In this document: piece after piece, positions 35,445 through 39,186 of the stretch | Position numbering within the stretch: position 1 is the stretch's first letter | Layout of the letters: each line of letters starts with the position of its first letter | Assembly (NCBI GenBank): GCA_021734325.1 | Contig: JAIPJF010000027.1 | Span: forward strand, 1-39,186 | Direction: 5' to 3' | DNA length: 39,186 nucleotides | Source of the DNA: Fidelibacterota bacterium | GTDB lineage: Bacteria > Fidelibacterota > UBA8477 > JABMPR01 | The notes under the pieces: model-generated | Told to the model about the DNA's origin: nothing | Database searches by the model: none | What the model saw: the letters and a program-made list of their open reading frames with translations, nothing else | Position numbers and translations under genes: made by a program

Positions 35445-36773
35445 TTGACTCACAAGCTTGAAATTCATTTGAAGAATCAACACTTGCGATATATTCTTAT
35501 TCCTGGATTAGTATCCCTGGCATTCATATTGACGGTTTGTCAGAAAACCTCCAATGAGCCTTTCAAGGAAATCCAACGTCCGCATAGCACGATTAGCCTC
35601 CGCTTACTACATCTCATGGAATTAGAGGGGTCTGAACTGGATTCAGAGCTTGAGCAAATCTGGAAGCTGGCGGAACGGGATGGGTTGCCCCTCGTTGAAC
35701 TGGACACTTTGGACTCAGACTATAAGTATCTCACCCTCATCTATCGAAATGACTCGGAAAATACACGCATAACATTTGAGGTCTTTGGTATTTACGACGA
35801 ATACCGTTGGGGAGACATGAAATTGAGACGATTAGGGGATTCCGATCTCCATTATCGCTGTTATAAAGTCCCCCATGATATTTGCTTTTCATATCGGTTC
35901 AATGTGATTGATAAACTAACAGGGATTACGTCCAAAGTTGTAGACCCCTATAATCCAAACGCTATTCCCATTGGTGATACATACAACTATAGTTATTCAG
36001 TACTTGATTTACATAAAGATGGATATCTATGGAACGCCAAAAAATATTCCGATCTGAACTCCCGTATCGATACCCTGCATTACACGGATAAAATTGTCCA
36101 TAAGGACAGGGATATTTATGTGTATCTACCACCAAATTATGATGAGGACCGAGAGGAGGCCTACCCTGTCATCTATCTTTTTGACGCCTTTATCTACCTC
36201 AACCGGGTACAGGTCCCCAACATTCTTGACAATCTGATCAGTGAAGGAAAAATTGAACCCATGGCCGCAGTATTGTTTGGTACTTTTCGGTCTACAAGAT
36301 CAGTCATTCTGCCTTTAAACTTTGATTTCAAGGATGAGTTTGTTTCTGAGTTCCTTCCCACTATTCGCGAACCTTACAATTTCAGTTTGAGACCGGAGGA
36401 GAATCTCATTGGTGGCATGAGTTTCGGAGGTCTCGCAGGAGCCTTTATTGGATTCCATCATCCGGAGATATTTGGTAAAGTGCTGAGTCAGTCCGGGTCT
36501 TTTTGGCGAGGTTTCAAGCAATCAGATGCCGAAGGTACTTCGATTCGCGATGATTGGTTGATCAATAGATTCCTTGTGGAAGAGAAGTTGCCTCTTAAGC
36601 TATATCTGGATTGGGGATTGCAGGAAAATTATGTTTTGGATGCCAACCGGAGGATGGTCAAAGTATTACAGAAAAAGGGATATGAGTATAAATTTATTGA
36701 ATTTAACGGATGGCATGACTGGTCTAACTCACGTAAGACTTTTGTCGAGGGGTTGCAATATCTTCTTGAATAA
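35445..36773 (+). CDS. esterase of the Fes/EstD type with N-terminal Ig-like domain
   Basis: A 442-residue alpha/beta hydrolase of the putative esterase family (enterochelin esterase, EstD). The first 40 residues hold a hydrophobic segment (YILIPGLVSLAFILTVC) that may be a signal or membrane anchor. Residues of about 50-190 look like an Ig-fold or CBM48-type domain (ITFEVFGIYDEYRWGDMKL), and the rest is the catalytic domain (DIYVYLPPNYDEDREEAYP). The nucleophile is Ser326 in GGMSFGG; the late His is in NGWHDW and an Asp in LDWGLQEN. No ATG precedes the conserved part: the start is TTG at 35445 or a later TTG, with no ribosome binding site. Substrate unknown. Confidence 0.82.
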   Translation: MTHKLEIHLKNQHLRYILIPGLVSLAFILTVCQKTSNEPFKEIQRPHSTISLRLLHLMELEGSELDSELEQIWKLAERDGLPLVELDTLDSDYKYLTLIYRNDSENTRITFEVFGIYDEYRWGDMKLRRLGDSDLHYRCYKVPHDICFSYRFNVIDKLTGITSKVVDPYNPNAIPIGDTYNYSYSVLDLHKDGYLWNAKKYSDLNSRIDTLHYTDKIVHKDRDIYVYLPPNYDEDREEAYPVIYLFDAFIYLNRVQVPNILDNLISEGKIEPMAAVLFGTFRSTRSVILPLNFDFKDEFVSEFLPTIREPYNFSLRPEENLIGGMSFGGLAGAFIGFHHPEIFGKVLSQSGSFWRGFKQSDAEGTSIRDDWLINRFLVEEKLPLKLYLDWGLQENYVLDANRRMVKVLQKKGYEYKFIEFNGWHDWSNSRKTFVEGLQYLLE

Positions 36774-36787
36774 TCTTGCAGTTCTGC

Positions 36788-37846
36788 ATGCATAAAGAAT
36801 TGGACAATCCGAGACAAGGTGAGTGGAGCTGGCAGCTCGCCAATAGCTGCAAGGATTTGGACACCTTGCATAAGTGGTTGGCCGACTCGGGCAGCAAGTT
36901 GGATATCTCCCCGGAGATATTTACAAACCTACTGACCAGTTATCAAATGGGGATCACCCCCTATTACTTTCGGCTCATCCGCAAATTTGATCACAGTGAT
37001 CCCATCTATCGTCAGATTGTCCCCATGTCAGAGGAATTGAATGTTCTGCCTGAGGAAGCAGAGGATCCCACCGGTGATGAAAATCCTGGTCGCGGGTCGC
37101 GGCCGTTGAAGGCCCTTATCCATCGTTACCCGAACCGTGTGCTGTTGATGCCAACGGCCCAGTGTGCGGTGTACTGCAGATTCTGTTTTCGGAAAAGATT
37201 GGTAGGCAACACCGCGCACAGCGCCCGTGAGGAAGATCTTCAGGAAGCCTATGACTACATTAAAAATCACTCTGAGATAGAGGAAGTCATCCTCACGGGC
37301 GGCGACCCGCTCACCCTCGGTGATCGAAAACTTTCCCACATTCTGGACACATTATCTGGAATTGATCATCTGCGTCTGATCCGGATTCACACGCGCCTTC
37401 CAGTGGTCAACCCATTTCGACTTACCCCTGAGCTCGGCAAATACATAGCCGGACTCACAAAACCGGTATGGATATCAAGCCATTTTAATCATCCGAATGA
37501 ACTCACAGATATCGCCAGAATGTTTATCAGGGATTGGATAAATCTTGGGATCCCGTTTCTTAATCAGAGCGTTCTTCTAAAGGGTGTGAATGATTCTGCC
37601 AGCGTTCTAAGAGAGCTTTTCATGGGTTTGGTAGAGATAAAGGTCAAACCCTATTATCTGCATCAGGCCGACCTGGTACAGGGGACAAGTCATCTTCGTG
37701 TCCCCATTGGGAGAGGATTGGAATTGCTCGGCATACTACAAGGTGAAATCCCTGGATATGCGATTCCCCACTATGTACTTGATAGCCCGGAAGGTACGGG
37801 AAAGCTCCCCTTACAAAATCCATTTGACCTGAATCACCATCGGTAG
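36788..37846 (+). CDS. kamA: lysine 2,3-aminomutase (radical SAM, PLP)
   Basis: Converts L-lysine to beta-lysine with SAM, a 4Fe-4S cluster and PLP. The 352-residue protein has the radical SAM motif Cys126/130/133 (CAVYCRFC) and GGDPL. By alignment to the clostridial enzyme, the lysine-binding Asp residues (293 and 330) correspond to Asp295 (QADL) and Asp332 (VLDSPEG), and the PLP lysine (337) to Lys339, with identical spacing. That favours true lysine 2,3-aminomutase over the EF-P enzyme EpmB, though the length is closer to EpmB. The ATG at 36788 is used; a TTG at 36776 is also open. It follows the esterase by 14 bases. Beta-lysine may feed osmolyte synthesis or degradation; no partner gene is visible. 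Confidence 0.88.
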   Translation: MHKELDNPRQGEWSWQLANSCKDLDTLHKWLADSGSKLDISPEIFTNLLTSYQMGITPYYFRLIRKFDHSDPIYRQIVPMSEELNVLPEEAEDPTGDENPGRGSRPLKALIHRYPNRVLLMPTAQCAVYCRFCFRKRLVGNTAHSAREEDLQEAYDYIKNHSEIEEVILTGGDPLTLGDRKLSHILDTLSGIDHLRLIRIHTRLPVVNPFRLTPELGKYIAGLTKPVWISSHFNHPNELTDIARMFIRDWINLGIPFLNQSVLLKGVNDSASVLRELFMGLVEIKVKPYYLHQADLVQGTSHLRVPIGRGLELLGILQGEIPGYAIPHYVLDSPEGTGKLPLQNPFDLNHHR

Positions 37847-37929
37847 CTCCTGGGGATGCCAGCTTAAATGAATGGTGTCAATTGCATTCATGCCTATTTA
37901 AATTGAAGCCTATTTAAAGGAGAGTCCCT

Positions 37930-38910
37930 ATGAAACGAATTTTGTTACCACTGATCATATTAATGAGTCTATCGTTTGTGTTCCTTAGCTGCGAGAGCCC
38001 TGAAGAGGATGATGTCACACCTCCAGCCGCACCTTCGAACCTGAATTATGATGCGAATCAGTCCGGAGATGGGCAGATCTTTATTTCCTGGACTGCTCCT
38101 TCAGATAAGGATGTGGAGACCTACCATATCTATAGAAGTAATGGTGGTGCTTTCACGGAGATCACTTCACAAGCAGCCACAAGCTATCTTGATCAAGGCC
38201 TGGAGTACAACATTCAGTATAGCTATAAAGTTACCGCAAAGGATGATAGTGGTAACGAGAGCGCATTCTCAAATACAGTCAGCTTGACTCCTGTCAATCT
38301 TTATTCACCAGCAACCCCAACTGGACTAGCTATTCAGGCTCATAATGTCCCCTCAGCCTTCACATTAGATGTCGAATTGACCTGGTCGGCAAATACTGAG
38401 GGTGATTTCGCATATTACAAAGTGTATCGTTCAGAGACGGGTGTGTTTGCCCCAGATGAAGAGACAGAGGTAGATTCCCTTACAGATGTTTATTATTATG
38501 ACCAAAACGTTGTGGCAGGGACCACTTATTATTACAAGCTCATTGCCTACGATCTGGGTGGAAAAGCAAGTAACCCAACATTAGTGTATTCAGATACACC
38601 ACTAGAAGTTCCAACACTTATTTCTCCCATAGGGAATGCCGTTGCGAGTTCAACGTCACCTACCTTTTTCTGGACCCATGTGGACAAGGCGATCAAGTAT
38701 AAGATCATTGTTAGAACATCACAATTGACTGGCGATCTCTGGGAAGCAGATGCAGTAGCGACAGGATCTGATATGAGCATTTCCTATCCAGGTACTGCAA
38801 CAGCGCTAAGTGTAAATACACAATATTTCTGGTTTATATCAGCATACTCACAAGATGGGGGTGAAATTAATACCTATACAGGGGTGAACGCTTTTAGAAC
38901 GCCATCATAA
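37930..38910 (+). CDS. fibronectin type III repeat lipoprotein
   Basis: A 326-residue surface or periplasmic lipoprotein. The signal peptide ends in LSC with Cys21 as the lipidated residue. Two fibronectin type III domains follow, at about 33-117 (APSNLNYDANQSGDGQIFIS, ending SAFSNTVSLTPV) and about 122-222 (PTGLAIQAHN, KYYKVYRSETG-like AYYKVYRSETG). A third beta-rich domain at about 226-326 begins PTLISPIGNAVAS and has the TFFWTHVDKAIKYKIIV pattern of Ig-like repeats. Such proteins bind polymers or partner proteins; no enzymatic domain is present. AAAGGAG lies ten bases before the ATG; a strong terminator follows. Confidence 0.88.
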   Translation: MKRILLPLIILMSLSFVFLSCESPEEDDVTPPAAPSNLNYDANQSGDGQIFISWTAPSDKDVETYHIYRSNGGAFTEITSQAATSYLDQGLEYNIQYSYKVTAKDDSGNESAFSNTVSLTPVNLYSPATPTGLAIQAHNVPSAFTLDVELTWSANTEGDFAYYKVYRSETGVFAPDEETEVDSLTDVYYYDQNVVAGTTYYYKLIAYDLGGKASNPTLVYSDTPLEVPTLISPIGNAVASSTSPTFFWTHVDKAIKYKIIVRTSQLTGDLWEADAVATGSDMSISYPGTATALSVNTQYFWFISAYSQDGGEINTYTGVNAFRTPS

Positions 38911-38932
38911 GTTATTATTGAATATTGAAACT

Positions 38933-38964
38933 AAAAAAAGGCTGTCGAATGACAGCCTTTTTTT
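38933..38964 (+). terminator. rho-independent terminator after the FN3 lipoprotein gene
   Basis: An A run, GGCTGTC, loop GAAT, GACAGCC and seven T: a 7-bp stem (38940-38946 with 38951-38957). The A and T flanks make it usable on both strands. Confidence 0.92.
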
Positions 38965-38993
38965 AGTCAAGGAACTCAATATTTTGTCTTTGC

Positions 38994-39040
38994 AAGGGTG
39001 AACGACGAAGCAATCTCGGGCTTGAGATCGCCGCACCCTT
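38994..39040. repeat. REP-like palindromic unit
   Basis: Two nested inverted repeats: AAGGGTG (38994-39000) with CACCCTT (39034-39040), and inside them GCAATCTC (39010-39017) with GAGATCGC (39024-39031), one mismatch, around GGGCTT. The string CGACGAAGCAATCTC followed by a CACCCTTCGGGCTC end resembles dispersed intergenic repeats of many bacterial genomes. No second copy was noticed in this window. Confidence 0.55.
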
Positions 39041-39133
39041 CGGGCTCCCCCGCCTATAATTGTGCCATATGGCAAAGTTACTGAGATTGTGTTATTTTTG
39101 TACCTGCACCCTAAAATCTCTATGGAGGCAGTT

Positions 39134-39186
39134 ATGCTAAATAATACATCTCTTCAACGTTGGCGGCGCATTTCCCAAAAGCAGTT
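39134..39186 (+). CDS. N-terminus of an unidentified gene (partial)
   Basis: ATG at 39134 is preceded by GGAGG at 39124-39128 with a five-base spacer, the best start signal in the final stretch. The frame is open to the window edge: MLNNTSLQRWRRISQKQ. An in-frame ATG at 39122 would overlap the ribosome binding site. Seventeen residues are too few to name a family. Confidence 0.55.
   Translation, partial: MLNNTSLQRWRRISQKQ

Overview
The window reads as a chromosomal segment of a Gram-negative bacterium with an AT-leaning genome. A secretin, outer-membrane-type beta-barrel protein and two lipoproteins indicate a double membrane. The mix of a PorV/PorQ-like barrel, FN3 lipoprotein, AraC-type response regulator, Na+-NQR, a membrane HdrD/EtfD-like iron-sulfur protein and an S16 protein with a long acidic tail fits the FCB superphylum (Marinimicrobia, Calditrichota or Bacteroidota relatives). 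That placement is inference; no rRNA gene is present to settle it. Almost all DNA is coding and most genes sit in tight same-strand runs. I see no insertion sequence, prophage, CRISPR array or tRNA gene, so this is core rather than accessory DNA.

Layout. 1-5191 (+): the tail of an unrecognised gene, a strongly diverged prepilin peptidase, then an overlapping pilMNOPQ operon for a type IV pilus-type envelope complex. 5269-7133 (+): an MFS transporter and a NudL-like Nudix hydrolase. 16856-7135 (-): a long codirectional run of TauE/SafE permease, selA, an Nramp-fold transporter without the usual metal ligands, selB, mutS, a beta-barrel protein and an HD-domain protein; it combines selenocysteine synthesis and decoding with two transporters. 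17083-17862 (+): an orphan AraC-type response regulator diverging from that run across perfect palindromic DNA. 21816-18007 (-): the translation/secretion operon ffh-rpsP-khpA-rimM-trmD-rplS. 22190-29013 (+): nqrABCDEF, a hairpin terminator, and apbE, whose product attaches FMN to NqrB and NqrC; together these make a sodium-pumping NADH:quinone oxidoreductase and its maturase.

29016-29972 (-) is an M28 peptidase. It is followed by about 825 bases of mostly non-coding DNA containing an overlooked 39-codon ORF with a strong ribosome binding site and a GC-rich hairpin with a T tract. 30798-38910 (+) holds pgi, an EVE-domain protein, a flavin reductase paired with an ETF:quinone oxidoreductase-like Fe-S membrane protein, a Fes-like esterase, lysine 2,3-aminomutase and an FN3 lipoprotein. 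The right end has a strong terminator, a REP-like palindromic unit and the first codons of another gene.

The most unusual points are the selenium-centred run, with its non-canonical Nramp and an in-frame UGA junction between tauE and selA; the prepilin peptidase lacking its second catalytic Asp; and the small ORF plus hairpin before pgi.
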